This document shows positions 9,490 through 19,014 of a DNA stretch of 64,000 bases, in pieces. The stretch comes from Arthrobacter citreus (lineage in GTDB: Bacteria > Bacillota > Bacilli > Bacillales > Bacillaceae_G), in the NCBI GenBank assembly GCA_013200995.1, contig CP053688.1, positions 2,480,001 to 2,544,000 of the forward strand, given 5' to 3'. Made by a program: the position numbers and the translations under genes. Within the stretch, counting starts at the first letter, position 1, and every line of letters begins with the position of its first letter. Under the pieces are notes generated by a model. That model searched no databases. It was not told the DNA's origin and worked only from the letters and a program-made list of their open reading frames with translations.

Positions 9490-10269
9490 TCAAAGTGTAA
9501 TATATTGAATCGCATTTTCTTTAATCTTTTTACTTGGCGTTCGTAAAAGAATTTCAGTTGACCATTCTGTTTGTTCTGTACAACTTTTAACAATGTCATA
9601 TCCAACACTGTAACCTAATAATTTTGGAATTCCGTTCCCACCATACAAGTATTTTGAAAAGTCATCATCATTACTTGTTAAATCAAGTTTATCAATTAAA
9701 TATCTTTTATAATAAATTTCACATTGCGCAGAAGAATACTGATTTGTCCATGGCGCTTGTACCGCTTCACCGTACTTATCTAAAACTGCAGTTTCTGCTA
9801 ACCCTTCTAAAATCATTGCATCTAGTAATGTGACTTTTTTGTTTTTATATAACTTAGTCAATCTTACAATATGATGATACTCATGTAATAATACTGCTTT
9901 ATGTTGCAAAATTCCTTCTAATGGAGATAAAAATAAACAAATACAATTTTTATATGCTATTCCACCTCTATGATAAGTCTTGTTTTTAAACATACTTCTC
10001 GTTTGGTGACAAGGTAAAATAAAAATAGGTAAGTCAGGTCCATTAAATTCTCTTTTTAATTTCTCAAACTCATCCGATAGGCTTTTCCATATATTTTTTT
10101 CATACAAACTACTTAGATCATCCTTACTTTCAATTGTCAGCTTTGATAAACCATGGGAAAGAAGATACTTATACAAACTATCCTCATCATATTTTGGGAA
10201 ATAAGGTAGTAGTTTTTTCATAACTTCTTGTTTACTTCCAATAAAATCAATCCATTTATACGTTGGCAT
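9490..10269 (-). CDS. yjaZ: DUF2268 family putative Zn-protease YjaZ
   Basis: This is a 259-residue protein. The HEXXH zinc motif is HEYHH within KAVLLHEYHHIVRL (about residues 128-141), followed by LEGLAE, whose Glu could be a third ligand as in gluzincin-type peptidases. DUF2268 proteins are predicted zinc-dependent proteases; the substrate is unknown. No signal peptide is evident, so it is probably cytosolic. The ribosome site before the ATG is weak (a GAGGTG lies about 15 bases upstream), so expression may be low. In B. subtilis yjaZ is likewise next to fabF. Confidence 0.8.
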   Translation of the reverse strand: MPTYKWIDFIGSKQEVMKKLLPYFPKYDEDSLYKYLLSHGLSKLTIESKDDLSSLYEKNIWKSLSDEFEKLKREFNGPDLPIFILPCHQTRSMFKNKTYHRGGIAYKNCICLFLSPLEGILQHKAVLLHEYHHIVRLTKLYKNKKVTLLDAMILEGLAETAVLDKYGEAVQAPWTNQYSSAQCEIYYKRYLIDKLDLTSNDDDFSKYLYGGNGIPKLLGYSVGYDIVKSCTEQTEWSTEILLRTPSKKIKENAIQYITL

Positions 10270-10391
10270 TATCCCAAGTTAATCACCTCAATTTATATAA
10301 AGTATGATATTTACCTACTAAAAGTTACAAAAACAAGGGCATGAAAATAAATAATGAACGAATTTACCATTCACTTATTTTTTATCCAAAT

Positions 10392-10420
10392 AAAAAAAGC
10401 TCAGGTAAAAACCTAAGCTT
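10392..10420 (-). terminator. Terminator of fabHF
   Basis: On the reverse strand AAGCTTAGGT / ACCTGAGCTT form a hairpin followed by T7, located 24 bases past the fabF stop. Confidence 0.85.
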
Positions 10421-10443
10421 CTTCAAATGATTGATTGATTAAT

Positions 10444-11682
10444 TTATTTAGTAAACTCTTTAAATGCTAATGTTACGTTATGTCCACCAAACCCTAGTGA
10501 ATTTGAGATAGCCGCTTTTACATCAAATGGTCTAGAAACATTTGGTACATAATCTAAATCGCATTCGCTATCAGTTTCTTGGTGGTTAATTGTTGGAGCA
10601 ATTACTTTATTGTGTATTGTTAAAGCCGTAATAATTGCTTCAATACCACCAGCTGCTCCAAGCATATGACCAGTCATAGATTTTGTTGAGCTAATCGGTA
10701 CATTGTACGCATGTTCTCCAAATACTTCTTTAATCGCCATTGTTTCAAATTTATCGTTTAATTCAGTACTTGTTCCGTGTGCATTGATATAATGTACGTC
10801 TTCAACTGATAAACCTGCATCATCTAATGCCATTTTCATTGCACGTGCTCCACCTTCTCCGCCTGGAGCTGGTGCTGTAATGTGGTGTGCATCACCTGTT
10901 GTTCCATATCCAACGATTTCAGCATAAATTTTCGCACCACGAGCTAACGCGTGTTCTAATTCTTCAAGGAATACAATACCTGCACCCTCACCAATAATAA
11001 AGCCATCACGAGCATTGTCAAATGGACGACATGCTGAAACTGGATCCGGATTTAATGATAAAGCTCTAGCAGCACAGAAACCTGCAAGACCCATATCAGT
11101 AATCGGTGCTTCTGCACCACCCGAAATCATTCCAACTGCATCGCCACGTTGAATAATTTTAAATGCATCACCAATCGAACTTGCACCAGAAGCACAAGCA
11201 GTAACTGTACATCCGTTTGGACCTTTAGCTCCTGTTAAAATCGAGACTTGTCCAGATGCCATGTCTGGGATTAGCATTGGAATGAAGAATGGACTTACAC
11301 GACGAGCACCTTTTGACTTGAACGTATTAAACTGTTCTTCATAAGTTTCCATTCCACCGATTCCAGAACCGATCCACACACCAACTTTAGGAGCGTTCTC
11401 TTCATTGATTGTAAAGTTAGCATCCTCTAACGCCATTTTCGAAGCCGCGATTGCGTAGTGAGTAAAACGGTCCATACGTTTTACTTCTTTTTTATCAATA
11501 TATTTTTCAGGATCAAAGTCTTTTACTTCTCCTGCAACTTTTACTGGAAAATCATCTGGATTTTTTCGAGTTAAAGGTCCAATTCCACTCTTTCCATTCA
11601 TTAAACTTTCCCATATTGTATCTATATCATTACCGATAGGCGATACCGCACCTATTCCAGTGATAACAACTCGTTTTTTCAT
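10444..11682 (-). CDS. fabF: 3-oxoacyl-[ACP] synthase II (FabF)
   Basis: This 412-residue elongating condensing enzyme adds malonyl-ACP units in fatty-acid synthesis. The nucleophile Cys is in [11 protein letters not shown]. The two catalytic His residues are in NAHGTST and in the [15 protein letters not shown] segment. The phosphopantetheine gate FGFGGHN is near the C-terminus. It lies 26 bases downstream of fabH, shares the FapR-controlled promoter and is followed by a terminator. GAAGGGAGA serves as ribosome site. Confidence 0.97.
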   Translation of the reverse strand: MKKRVVITGIGAVSPIGNDIDTIWESLMNGKSGIGPLTRKNPDDFPVKVAGEVKDFDPEKYIDKKEVKRMDRFTHYAIAASKMALEDANFTINEENAPKVGVWIGSGIGGMETYEEQFNTFKSKGARRVSPFFIPMLIPDMASGQVSILTGAKGPNGCTVTACASGASSIGDAFKIIQRGDAVGMISGGAEAPITDMGLAGFCAARALSLNPDPVSACRPFDNARDGFIIGEGAGIVFLEELEHALARGAKIYAEIVGYGTTGDAHHITAPAPGGEGGARAMKMALDDAGLSVEDVHYINAHGTSTELNDKFETMAIKEVFGEHAYNVPISSTKSMTGHMLGAAGGIEAIITALTIHNKVIAPTINHQETDSECDLDYVPNVSRPFDVKAAISNSLGFGGHNVTLAFKEFTK

Positions 11683-11708
11683 ATCAAAAAATCTCCCTTC
11701 AAACTAGA

Positions 11709-12644
11709 TTATCTTCCGAATCGAAGTGCAATTGCACCCCATGTTAATCCGCCGCCAAATCCAACTAATACTAATACATCGTCTTCTTTAATATTACCTT
11801 TTTTATACTCCTCTACCAATGCAATCGGAATTGAAGATGAAGAAGTATTACCATGACGATCGATAATCACACTCATTTTTTCCTTTGGAAGCTGTAATCT
11901 TTCTCTTGCTGCGTCCATAATGCGTGTGTTCGCTTGATGCGGTATTAAGAAATCTACTTCTTCTTTAGTTAATCCAGCTAACTTTAATACACTCTCACAA
12001 GAATCTCCCATTTGACGAACTGCAAATTTAAAGACTTCTCGTCCATTCATGACTAAGTGATCTCCACCTTTATAAAGGTGTTTCCCACCTGTACCATCTG
12101 CACCTAGTTCATAAGAAAGAATTCCTCTTCCATCACTTACTGGTCCGATAATCGCTGCACCTGCACCGTCACCAAATAAAACCGCTGTATTTCGATCTTC
12201 CCAGTTAACAATTTTAGTTAACTTTTCAGCTCCGATTACAAGAATTCTACTATATGTACCAGTATTTACAAACTGAGCTGCAGTAACAACTCCATAAATA
12301 AACCCAGCACATGCAGCACTAATATCCATTGCGGCAGCATTTTTCGCGCCAAGTTTTTCTTGAATTACACATGCAACAGATGGAAACGACTTATCTGGCG
12401 TAACAGTTCCAACTAAAATTAAGTCAAGTTCTTCAGCTTTAACATCCGCATCTTTCAATGCCGCTACTGCAGCTTCATATGCTAAATCAGAAGTGTCTTG
12501 TTCGTCACTAGCAATTCTTCTTTCTTTAATACCCGTACGACTAACAATCCACTCATCTGAAGTATCCATCATTTGTTCTAAATCATAATTTGTTAATTTT
12601 TTTTCGGGTACGTATGAGCCAATACCTAAAATTCCAGCATTCAT
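11709..12644 (-). CDS. fabH: 3-oxoacyl-[ACP] synthase III (FabH)
   Basis: A 311-residue initiating condensing enzyme that joins acetyl- or branched acyl-CoA to malonyl-ACP. The Cys-His-Asn triad is visible in [17 protein letters not shown] and RHGNTSSSS, and the C-terminal [10 protein letters not shown] loop is typical. In Bacillus, FabH determines branched-chain primer use. It is the first gene of fabH-fabF. Its promoter (12703-12731) overlaps a FapR operator, so malonyl-CoA levels should control both genes. It corresponds to FabHA of B. subtilis by position. Confidence 0.97.
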   Translation of the reverse strand: MNAGILGIGSYVPEKKLTNYDLEQMMDTSDEWIVSRTGIKERRIASDEQDTSDLAYEAAVAALKDADVKAEELDLILVGTVTPDKSFPSVACVIQEKLGAKNAAAMDISAACAGFIYGVVTAAQFVNTGTYSRILVIGAEKLTKIVNWEDRNTAVLFGDGAGAAIIGPVSDGRGILSYELGADGTGGKHLYKGGDHLVMNGREVFKFAVRQMGDSCESVLKLAGLTKEEVDFLIPHQANTRIMDAARERLQLPKEKMSVIIDRHGNTSSSSIPIALVEEYKKGNIKEDDVLVLVGFGGGLTWGAIALRFGR

Positions 12645-12685
12645 AATAATATCCCGCCTTAGTTTTTATTTTTTTATGTCTTATT

Positions 12686-12704
12686 ATTATTACCTGGTAC
12701 TAAT
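12686..12704 (-). promoter_or_regulatory. FapR operator of fabHF
   Basis: The reverse strand reads ATTAGTACCAGGTAATAAT, a near-perfect palindrome matching the FapR box recalled from B. subtilis lipid-synthesis promoters. It overlaps the last bases of the -10 box and the expected start site. Confidence 0.85.
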
Positions 12705-12731
12705 TTTATGAAATAAAAAGTACTTTGTCTA
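12703..12731 (-). promoter_or_regulatory. Sigma-A promoter of fabHF
   Basis: On the reverse strand TAGACA (12731-12726), a 17-bp spacer and TAAAAT (12708-12703) are followed at once by the FapR box. FapR binding there would block transcription initiation. Confidence 0.75.
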
Positions 12732-12892
12732 CATTTTTATCTCTTAAAAGCTAGAGTAAGTTAAAAAGAGTGATCTTTCATATAAAAACACGGCATATAG
12801 TACAGTTGTCATACTTTGCACTATAGAAAATTCATCGATTTCCAATCCTTTACTTATACCTAAAATTGGAAAATACCTCAATTTTTCTTCTA
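12732..12892. other. Non-coding stretch between fabH promoter and yjaV terminator
   Basis: In B. subtilis med, comZ and yjzB lie at this point. I looked for a ComZ-like small ORF on both strands and see none. No other feature is evident. Confidence 0.5.
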
Positions 12893-12930
12893 CAAAAAAG
12901 GAAACAGTTCAGAAAGAACCATTTCCTTCG
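12893..12930 (-). terminator. Terminator of the yjaU-yjaV unit
   Basis: AAGGAAACAGTTC / GAACCATTTCCTT (12899-12911 / 12916-12928) form a hairpin, followed on the reverse strand by T6. Confidence 0.8.
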
Positions 12931-12965
12931 ATTCAGCCTTTTGAATTTATCACAATTCATTTTAA

Positions 12966-13772
12966 TTAGTAAAGATGAAAATGCTGTTGAATTTGCTGCT
13001 TTTGTTTTTGTATACCTTCTTCTAGTGAAGTAGTATTAATAATTACAAAAGGAGTTGCACCTTTATAATTTCTCATCTGTGAGAACTTTATTCCATCAAC
13101 CATATTTTGTATTCCAGTGAAATTTCCGTCTTCTGGTAAGTACATACATTGTTTTGCCGTAATAAAATATTTCTGTTCCTTTAATTCTTTCTCAGAAATA
13201 ATTCTTATTGCTTTTCCTACATCTTCTACAAATAGAATTTCATTCGATCCGTATACATTTTTCTTTGAATCATTTCTTTTGCCTAAATCTTGAACTATTA
13301 ATTCATGTACTAAACCGGAAGATGGCTCCCAAGGTCCATATAGAGATGGAATTTCAATAAAAGTAATATTACTATTCAAATTCTCACTTAATTCATTTAT
13401 ATTTCTTTCAAATGTTGATAATTCATTTTTGGCAGATAATAAGATGATTAGGTCTTTGCATTTTGTACTAATATTGTTAAAGATTGTATCTTTTATCTCC
13501 ATATCTTTTGTCGTACCCTTTAACTTTAATTCGTCATAATAATGGCAAATAAAAATGGTATCATATTGCTCATTCTCTGACAAAAATTGTTCCTCATCTA
13601 AAAAAACAACTCTTGCGTTTCTACCGATGGAGAAAATCTTCTCTTCACTAATTAATTCACTTTCATTCCCTCTATCCACCATTACTGCTGTTACATCAGT
13701 ATACTCCATTAATTGACAGACCAACTCATATCCTATAAACCCACTAGAACCAATAACCGCACACCTTTTCAT
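12966..13772 (-). CDS. NAD(P)-binding Rossmann (SDR/epimerase-type) protein, YjaV-like position
   Basis: This 268-residue protein opens MKRCAVIGSSGFIGYELVCQL, the extended-SDR nucleotide-binding GxxGxxG loop. It lacks a clear YxxxK catalytic pair, so an active epimerase or dehydratase cannot be asserted. IPSLYGPWEPSSG resembles the region after the catalytic Tyr in NAD-dependent epimerases. The gene lies downstream of the yjaU-like hydrolase gene with only 44 bases between them, as in the B. subtilis yjaU-yjaV pair, so they are probably cotranscribed. GGAGG precedes the ATG. The function is unknown. Confidence 0.6.
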   Translation of the reverse strand: MKRCAVIGSSGFIGYELVCQLMEYTDVTAVMVDRGNESELISEEKIFSIGRNARVVFLDEEQFLSENEQYDTIFICHYYDELKLKGTTKDMEIKDTIFNNISTKCKDLIILLSAKNELSTFERNINELSENLNSNITFIEIPSLYGPWEPSSGLVHELIVQDLGKRNDSKKNVYGSNEILFVEDVGKAIRIISEKELKEQKYFITAKQCMYLPEDGNFTGIQNMVDGIKFSQMRNYKGATPFVIINTTSLEEGIQKQKQQIQQHFHLY

Positions 13773-13816
13773 TATTAACCTCCTTCTTTTCAGAAATTTA
13801 CATCAATAGAATTATC

Positions 13817-14542
13817 TTATAAAATAGTCTGATGTTTCTTCAAAAACCTAATTAAGTTCTTTCCACAGTCATATTTCTTCTCTTCTAACGAAATCAAAAT
13901 CGAAATAGGTAAATTATTTTTATTCCGCTCTTCTTCTAGTAGTCGAATATCTCGTTTCCATTTAAAATGATTTCTTGTAGTTGAATAGATTTTAATTGGT
14001 GAGATGGTTTCGTAGAAAAAACATTCTCTATCTATAACCATATAGAGGTCCGAGACTTTATATGCTTTTAAAATTTCATGAACTGTTCTCTTATAGAAAA
14101 ATTTATTTTCTCTTTCTAAATCCAATTCATTTTTTAAATTTAATGATGGATTTAATAATGAAATACTTCTAACTTTACCTTTTAAATAACCAAGTAATTT
14201 ACATACGACTAATGCGCCTGTACCTTCCCCAATTATATGAATAAATGGATTCAATATTTCTTTTCTTAAAACTGAATGGTATAAGCTTTCGGCCAATTCG
14301 ACAGCATCATCGGAACCCCAATTTTTTCCATACAAATTTGAAGTGAACACTGTATACCCTTCATCTGTTAATGTTGATAATAACTTCTTTTTATCAAAAT
14401 GCTGCAATAAGCAACTGTGACTACTATCCACATAGTGCGTATTCCCACCGATATAGAGAACTCCGAAACCATTCGGTCTAATAGGTAGATGAATAACTGC
14501 ATATTGATCTTCTTGTTTAAAAAATCTCTCAGTTACAGGCAT
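13817..14542 (-). CDS. Predicted alpha/beta-hydrolase-like protein (YjaU position)
   Basis: The chosen ATG (14542) has AAGGTG six bases upstream; the longer frame would start at GTG 14551, too close to the same site. The 241-residue protein has a hydrophobic strand GFGVLYIGGNTHYVD near the N-terminus. IIGEGTGALVVCKLLGYL recalls a nucleophile elbow, but the Ser of GxSxG is replaced (GEGTG, with Thr after Gly). Catalytic activity is therefore doubtful. It is the first gene of a two-gene unit and sits at the position of yjaU in B. subtilis. Confidence 0.55.
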   Translation of the reverse strand: MPVTERFFKQEDQYAVIHLPIRPNGFGVLYIGGNTHYVDSSHSCLLQHFDKKKLLSTLTDEGYTVFTSNLYGKNWGSDDAVELAESLYHSVLRKEILNPFIHIIGEGTGALVVCKLLGYLKGKVRSISLLNPSLNLKNELDLERENKFFYKRTVHEILKAYKVSDLYMVIDRECFFYETISPIKIYSTTRNHFKWKRDIRLLEEERNKNNLPISILISLEEKKYDCGKNLIRFLKKHQTIL

Positions 14543-14705
14543 TCCTATCACCTTATTATTAATGTATTATTTTTGGGGAATTATAAAATAGGCATAAAAA
14601 TATCCCTAAGTTATTTTTTTAATTAAAACTTTTTAATTATAACTTCAATTATCAATTTTCTAGGTATATAATATGATAAGAACCAACTAGATAGGAGTGA
14701 TTAAA

Positions 14706-14894
14706 GTGCGTTTTATTATGACATTGTTCTGGAGCTTTATTTTATGCCAAATGGGAGCTTATGTTTTAAGTTCAATGACTGGCGGAGAATATAATTTCAC
14801 TACTGCTTCAATTATGGCTGTTGTATTATCAGTAGCGATTTCAGTTATTAGCGAAGCATTAATTCCAAATGAACCTGTTGCAAAACACCACTAA
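14706..14894 (+). CDS. yjzD: DUF2929 family small membrane protein YjzD
   Basis: The start is a GTG at 14706 with ATAGGAG eight bases before it, giving 62 residues that begin MRFIMTLFWSFILCQMGAYVLSS. This closely resembles YjzD of B. subtilis. There are two membrane helices (about 3-22 and 33-52) and a short tail, PNEPVAKHH. The function is unknown. In B. subtilis it also neighbours yjzC and yjaU. Confidence 0.85.
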   Translation: MRFIMTLFWSFILCQMGAYVLSSMTGGEYNFTTASIMAVVLSVAISVISEALIPNEPVAKHH

Positions 14895-15032
14895 AATCTA
14901 TATATAACATATGTTGTAGCACCCAAAAATGTTCAACTTGGTACATACATATGCCACCATTTATGGTTATAGATTATTAATAGAATCCAAAAATCCCGAC
15001 TACTTTTTTTGAAATTTTGGATGTTGTGAACT

Positions 15033-15073
15033 AAAAAAAAGCGCATCGATCGAATAATCGAAAGCGCTTTTTT
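15033..15073. terminator. Bidirectional terminator between yjzD and yjzC
   Basis: AAAAAGCGCATCGAT (15036-15050) pairs with ATCGAAAGCGCTTTTT (15057-15072), with one bulge, and is flanked by A and T runs. Confidence 0.85.
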
Positions 15074-15103
15074 ATTACCTTTTTTAACACATTACTTACT
15101 AAA

Positions 15104-15286
15104 TTATTTAAATTTTGATTTGTATGTCCATTTTCTATTATGGTTTTGTGTATCAGGAAAAACTTCTCCGGCTTGAAGTTTAATTTGCTTAGGTCGATTT
15201 ACGTTGCTTCCAGTTTCACCGATTTCTACATATACCCCATTATTCGGTGCTTTATCGCCTGGTCGAAATTGATGCGCTTGTCCCAT
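15104..15286 (-). CDS. yjzC: YjzC family small protein
   Basis: This 60-residue hydrophilic protein beginning MGQAHQFRPGDKAPNNGVYVEIGETGS is a clear YjzC-family member. The ending KWTYKSKFK is basic. The function is unknown. AAAGGAGGA is well placed before the ATG. It converges with yjzD. Confidence 0.9.
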   Translation of the reverse strand: MGQAHQFRPGDKAPNNGVYVEIGETGSNVNRPKQIKLQAGEVFPDTQNHNRKWTYKSKFK

Positions 15287-15439
15287 GATCCATTCCTCCT
15301 TTTATTTAGGTTCTTATTGTTCCTCTAAAATAAAAGTTATTTCTTTTAAAAAGATGGTATCATTAGTAAATATTGGCGTAAAATCCAATTATATTTTTTC
15401 TTTAATAGATCAAAATTAAAAAATAAAAAGGTGATGAAT

Positions 15440-16255
15440 ATGAAAACAAAACACTTAATTGCACTCGACTTAGACGGCACCTTACTAACGGATGAAAAAA
15501 CAATATCCGAACGAACTTTAAAAGCGATTCAAAAGTTGAAAAATGCAGGTCATGAAGTATGCATTTCAACAGGAAGACCTTATAGAGCAAGTAAAATGTA
15601 TTACGAACAATTGAATCTTACAACTCCAATTGTAAATTTTAACGGTGCTTATGTTCATCACCCATTAGATCATTCATGGGGAGTTTTTCACGAATCTCTA
15701 CCATTAGACGTTGCAAAAGAAGTTATAAATTCTTGTAAAGAGTATGAATTAAAAAATATGTACGCTGAAGTAATGGATGATGTTTATGCACATAAACATG
15801 AAGAGGAAATTATCCCACTTTTCCATTATTTAAAAGAAGATATTATTCACGGCGATTTAGTTAAAAATCTTATACATGCACCAACTTGCCTTTTAATTGA
15901 TAGTGAAGAGCATCATGTCGCAAGCATTCGTAACCATTTATCGGATGTACATGCTGAAGTAATTGATCATCGTCGCTGGGCTGCGCCACATCATATTATA
16001 GAAATTGTTAAAGCTGGTATGAATAAAGCGATTGGCTTGCAAAAAGTAGCCTCATATTACAATATTCCCCGAAAAAATATTATTGCTTTTGGCGATGAAG
16101 ATAACGATTTAGAAATGATTGAATATGCTGGACATGGGGTAGCTATGGAAAATGCTATACAACAATTAAAAAACTTAGCAAAACACACAACCCTCTCTAA
16201 TCAAAATGATGGAATCGCTATTTTCTTGGAAGATTTTTTTAATTTAAAATCATAA
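15440..16255 (+). CDS. Cof-type HAD-IIB phosphatase
   Basis: The start at ATG 15440 follows AAGGTGATG; upstream in-frame GTG/ATG codons overlap that site. The 271-residue protein has the HAD motif I LDLDGTLL (nucleophile Asp and acid/base Asp), motif II in CISTGRP, the motif III Lys in IVKAGMNK and motif IV in IAFGDEDNDLEMI. The IIB cap lies between motifs II and III. Such enzymes dephosphorylate sugar phosphates or flavin precursors in the cytosol; the substrate cannot be read from sequence. B. subtilis YitU is a possible counterpart. Confidence 0.85.
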   Translation: MKTKHLIALDLDGTLLTDEKTISERTLKAIQKLKNAGHEVCISTGRPYRASKMYYEQLNLTTPIVNFNGAYVHHPLDHSWGVFHESLPLDVAKEVINSCKEYELKNMYAEVMDDVYAHKHEEEIIPLFHYLKEDIIHGDLVKNLIHAPTCLLIDSEEHHVASIRNHLSDVHAEVIDHRRWAAPHHIIEIVKAGMNKAIGLQKVASYYNIPRKNIIAFGDEDNDLEMIEYAGHGVAMENAIQQLKNLAKHTTLSNQNDGIAIFLEDFFNLKS

Positions 16256-16439
16256 CAGAACTTAATAAGTAATTAATAACAATATCAGTAATATTAACCA
16301 ATCATATTAATTTACAATTTGTGCAACCTATTAAGGACTTCAACAAAAGGATTATCTAATTTTTGATATCGATCAATTACTATTGGAAGTTCTTAATGAA
16401 GTCACCAAAAAAAGCTTTCCTATTTTGGAGGGATTTCTC

Positions 16440-16583
16440 ATGGGCAAAAGTAATAAGTCTAAGCGCTTTATTCAACAAAGTTCTGATTCTGTTACAAAAT
16501 ACTCTGAAAAGTTCCCTTATCACTTCACATTAGCTGAAGCTGAAGAGCGAAAAGCGAATAATAGTCAAAGCTTCAATGCGTAA
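16440..16583 (+). CDS. Small hydrophilic protein of unknown function (47 aa)
   Basis: GGAGGG (16427-16432) seven bases before ATG 16440 fixes the start. The product is 47 residues, beginning MGKSNKSKRFIQQSSDS. It is charged, has no membrane segment or Cys, and ends AEERKANNSQSFNA. A strong bidirectional terminator follows immediately. Its composition resembles small spore or stationary-phase proteins of Bacillus, but I do not recognise the family and saw no sporulation promoter. Confidence 0.6.
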   Translation: MGKSNKSKRFIQQSSDSVTKYSEKFPYHFTLAEAEERKANNSQSFNA

Positions 16584-16588
16584 GCATT

Positions 16589-16633
16589 AAAATAGAAACA
16601 ACCGTGGACTATTCCATGGTTGTTTTCTATTTT
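16589..16633. terminator. Bidirectional terminator
   Basis: A long hairpin: AAAATAGAAACAACCGTGGA (16589-16608) with TCCATGGTTGTTTTCTATTTT (16613-16633), one mismatch. It serves both the 47-aa gene and the convergent lipoprotein gene. Confidence 0.9.
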
Positions 16634-16655
16634 CTTTTCGACCTTTACCGCTGCT

Positions 16656-17483
16656 CTATTTAAATTGTTGCAATGTAATTGACATTGATTTTGAAATTTG
16701 ATCATCATTGCCTTTTTCGTAAATCTCAAGTATAGCAGTACCATTAGAAGGTAAATCCTCTTTTGGAATATTTACATTAAAATCAATTAAATTGACTGTA
16801 CCAGATTTCATTTTAATTGGTAGCTTTGTTTCATCAATTAAATTATTATGTCCATCCTCAACTGAGTAATAAATTGTATCCTTGTCTGATATATACATCC
16901 CTTTAACAGCATATTGACCATTTTTGCCACTTACAATAATCTTCGAGTCATCTTCGTTATCGTTCACAGCTGAACTTTGATGATAAGAAAAAGTTTGTGA
17001 AACAGGTTTAATTCCACCATTCAGATCCTCATCATTAATTTTTGTTGAAACAAAATTTGCGGTTATCTCGTAATTACCATACGGAAGTTTATTATGAACG
17101 AAATTTACTTTCTCTTCCCAAACCTGTGTCTTACCTTCTGGAATAGTTATATTAGTAAGCACTTGAGCATACATCATATCTTTTGAAGATTGATAAACAA
17201 CTTGCCCACTTTCATCTTTAATTGTAAAATCGACTATTTGTGATGATGAAAATGAAAAATTTGCAGGGATTGTATTCCCATTGTGAAGTGAGTATTTCAT
17301 TGTAACTTGTCCATTAGCTTCAGTAACTTCTAGCTTTGGTGAAAATTTTTCCACTTCTATACTATTATTTTGAGTTACTGTTTCTTTTGTACTTGATGCT
17401 GGTTTTACTTCCTTTTCACTATTTGCACCACATGCCGAAAGAAGCAGTGTACAAGCTAAGAAGAGAATCGCTCCCTTTTTCAA
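16656..17483 (-). CDS. Lipoprotein with BsuPI and Gmad2-like domains
   Basis: A TTG start (17483) with AAGGTGGGG upstream gives MKKGAILFLACTLLLSAC, a type II signal peptide with lipobox LLLSAC, so the mature 275-aa precursor product is anchored by its Cys. About residues 45-150 resemble BsuPI, the intracellular proteinase inhibitor fold (MKYSLHNGNTIPANFSFSSSQ...). About 165-275 resemble the Gmad2 immunoglobulin-like domain. Both are family impressions without a search. B. subtilis encodes ipi in this part of its map. Here the inhibitor domain is exported, which suggests an envelope role. A Thr/Ser/Glu-rich linker follows the lipobox. Confidence 0.7.
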   Translation of the reverse strand: MKKGAILFLACTLLLSACGANSEKEVKPASSTKETVTQNNSIEVEKFSPKLEVTEANGQVTMKYSLHNGNTIPANFSFSSSQIVDFTIKDESGQVVYQSSKDMMYAQVLTNITIPEGKTQVWEEKVNFVHNKLPYGNYEITANFVSTKINDEDLNGGIKPVSQTFSYHQSSAVNDNEDDSKIIVSGKNGQYAVKGMYISDKDTIYYSVEDGHNNLIDETKLPIKMKSGTVNLIDFNVNIPKEDLPSNGTAILEIYEKGNDDQISKSMSITLQQFK

Positions 17484-17677
17484 AATAATCCCCACCTTTT
17501 TAAGATCCTTTTGCTAAATTATACCAAACAATCTAGAAAATTTTTTTAACAATTAAGTGAAATCTTTTAATTAAATCTCGTTCAGCCACAAAATAAAACT
17601 CCTACTAATGCCACTGAAAGTATTTCCATTCATATTCCATGTCCTACTACCATGTCCTCTATAAAAACTACTCTGAT

Positions 17678-17689
17678 TACATTAATGTA
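17678..17689. promoter_or_regulatory. Palindrome upstream of the P450 gene
   Basis: TACATTAATGTA is a perfect 12-bp palindrome 60 bp before the P450 start. It may be an operator, but no regulator is encoded nearby. Confidence 0.3.
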
Positions 17690-17748
17690 GATTAGGGAGT
17701 AAAAAAATTAAAAATGGGTTATGTAATCCTTTTTCTAGGAGGAATAAA

Positions 17749-18978
17749 ATGAATAAAGAAGTCATTCCAGTAAAAGAAATCACAAATTTCAAATCACGTT
17801 CAGACGAATTTTTTCCAATTGAATGGTATAAGGAGATGCTACAACATCATCCAATTTATTATCATGAAAGTACAAAAACTTGGAATTTATTTAAATATGA
17901 GCATGTAAAACAAGTGTTAAGTAACTATGAATTCTTTTCAAGTGAAGGTACTCGAACGACTATTTTTGTCGGGGCTAAAAACAAACAAGAACAATCTTCA
18001 ATAACAAACATTACAAATATAGATCCTCCCCACCATAGAAAGAGCCGCTCTTTATTAGCAGCAGCTTTCACTCCCCGTAGTTTAAAAGCCTGGGAACCAC
18101 GTATTCAACAAATCGCAACCGAACTTGTAAATGATATTCAAGAAAACTCTATTGTAAATATTGTTGAAGCTCTTGCATCCCCATTACCGAGTCTAGTTAT
18201 CGCTGATTTATTTGGGGTACCAATTCAAGATCGATATCAGTTTAAAAAATGGGTAGATATCCTTTTCCAACCATATGACAAAGAAAGACTTGAGGAAATT
18301 GAGTTACAAAAACAACAGGCTGCAAAAGAATATTTCCAATTTCTATACCCAATTGTCGTTCAAAAAAGAGCGAATCTTTCTGATGATATTATCTCAGACT
18401 TACTCCAAGCTGAGGTTGATGGTGAAAAATTTACAGATGACGAAATTGTCCAGGTTACAATGTTACTTTTAGGTGCAGGAGTTGAAACAACAAGCCATGC
18501 GATAGCGAATACTTTTTATTCATTGCTTTATGATGATGAGTTATTATACAAAGAGCTAAGAAGTAATATGGAATTAGTACCAAACGCAGTCGAAGAAATG
18601 CTACGATATCGCTTCCATATGTCTAGAAGAGATCGCACAGTCAAACAAGACAATAATTTACTAGGTATAGATTTAAAAAAAGGAGATGTTGTTATAGCTT
18701 GGATGAGTGCATGCAATATGGACGAGAGTATGTTTGAAGACCCTTTCTCTATACATATTCATCGTTCAAACAATAAAAAACATTTAACTTTCGGAAATGG
18801 TCCTCATTTTTGTTTAGGTGCACCTCTTGCGCGATTGGAAATGAAAATTGCATTAGAAGTCTTCTTAACAAAATTTTCTCGTATTGAACCTGTGGAAGGG
18901 TTTGAATTAGAAAACAATTTAACTGCTTCAGCTACCGGGCAGTCTTTAACTTATCTACCAATGCAAGTCTTTAAATAA
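17749..18978 (+). CDS. Cytochrome P450 (CYP109/YjiB-like)
   Basis: This 409-residue soluble bacterial P450 has the haem-binding loop FGNGPHFCLGAPLARLE (Cys thiolate ligand), the I-helix oxygen-activation motif GAGVETTSH and the ExxR in EEMLRYR. N-terminal IDPPHHRKSRSLLAAAFTPRSL is the usual C-helix region. It would hydroxylate a hydrophobic substrate using electrons from a ferredoxin/flavodoxin system; none is encoded nearby. TAGGAGGA precedes the ATG. The gene stands alone between convergent genes. The CYP109-type assignment is from overall resemblance, not alignment. Confidence 0.9.
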   Translation: MNKEVIPVKEITNFKSRSDEFFPIEWYKEMLQHHPIYYHESTKTWNLFKYEHVKQVLSNYEFFSSEGTRTTIFVGAKNKQEQSSITNITNIDPPHHRKSRSLLAAAFTPRSLKAWEPRIQQIATELVNDIQENSIVNIVEALASPLPSLVIADLFGVPIQDRYQFKKWVDILFQPYDKERLEEIELQKQQAAKEYFQFLYPIVVQKRANLSDDIISDLLQAEVDGEKFTDDEIVQVTMLLLGAGVETTSHAIANTFYSLLYDDELLYKELRSNMELVPNAVEEMLRYRFHMSRRDRTVKQDNNLLGIDLKKGDVVIAWMSACNMDESMFEDPFSIHIHRSNNKKHLTFGNGPHFCLGAPLARLEMKIALEVFLTKFSRIEPVEGFELENNLTASATGQSLTYLPMQVFK

Positions 18979-19014
18979 GAAGTTAAAATCTAAAAGAGAA
19001 AAGAGATATAAAAA

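Noticed and set aside
12645..12965. Hidden comZ or med gene between fabH and yjaV
   Set aside because: No frame on either strand gives a ComZ-like or Med-like sequence; the interval is filled by promoter, FapR box and terminator.
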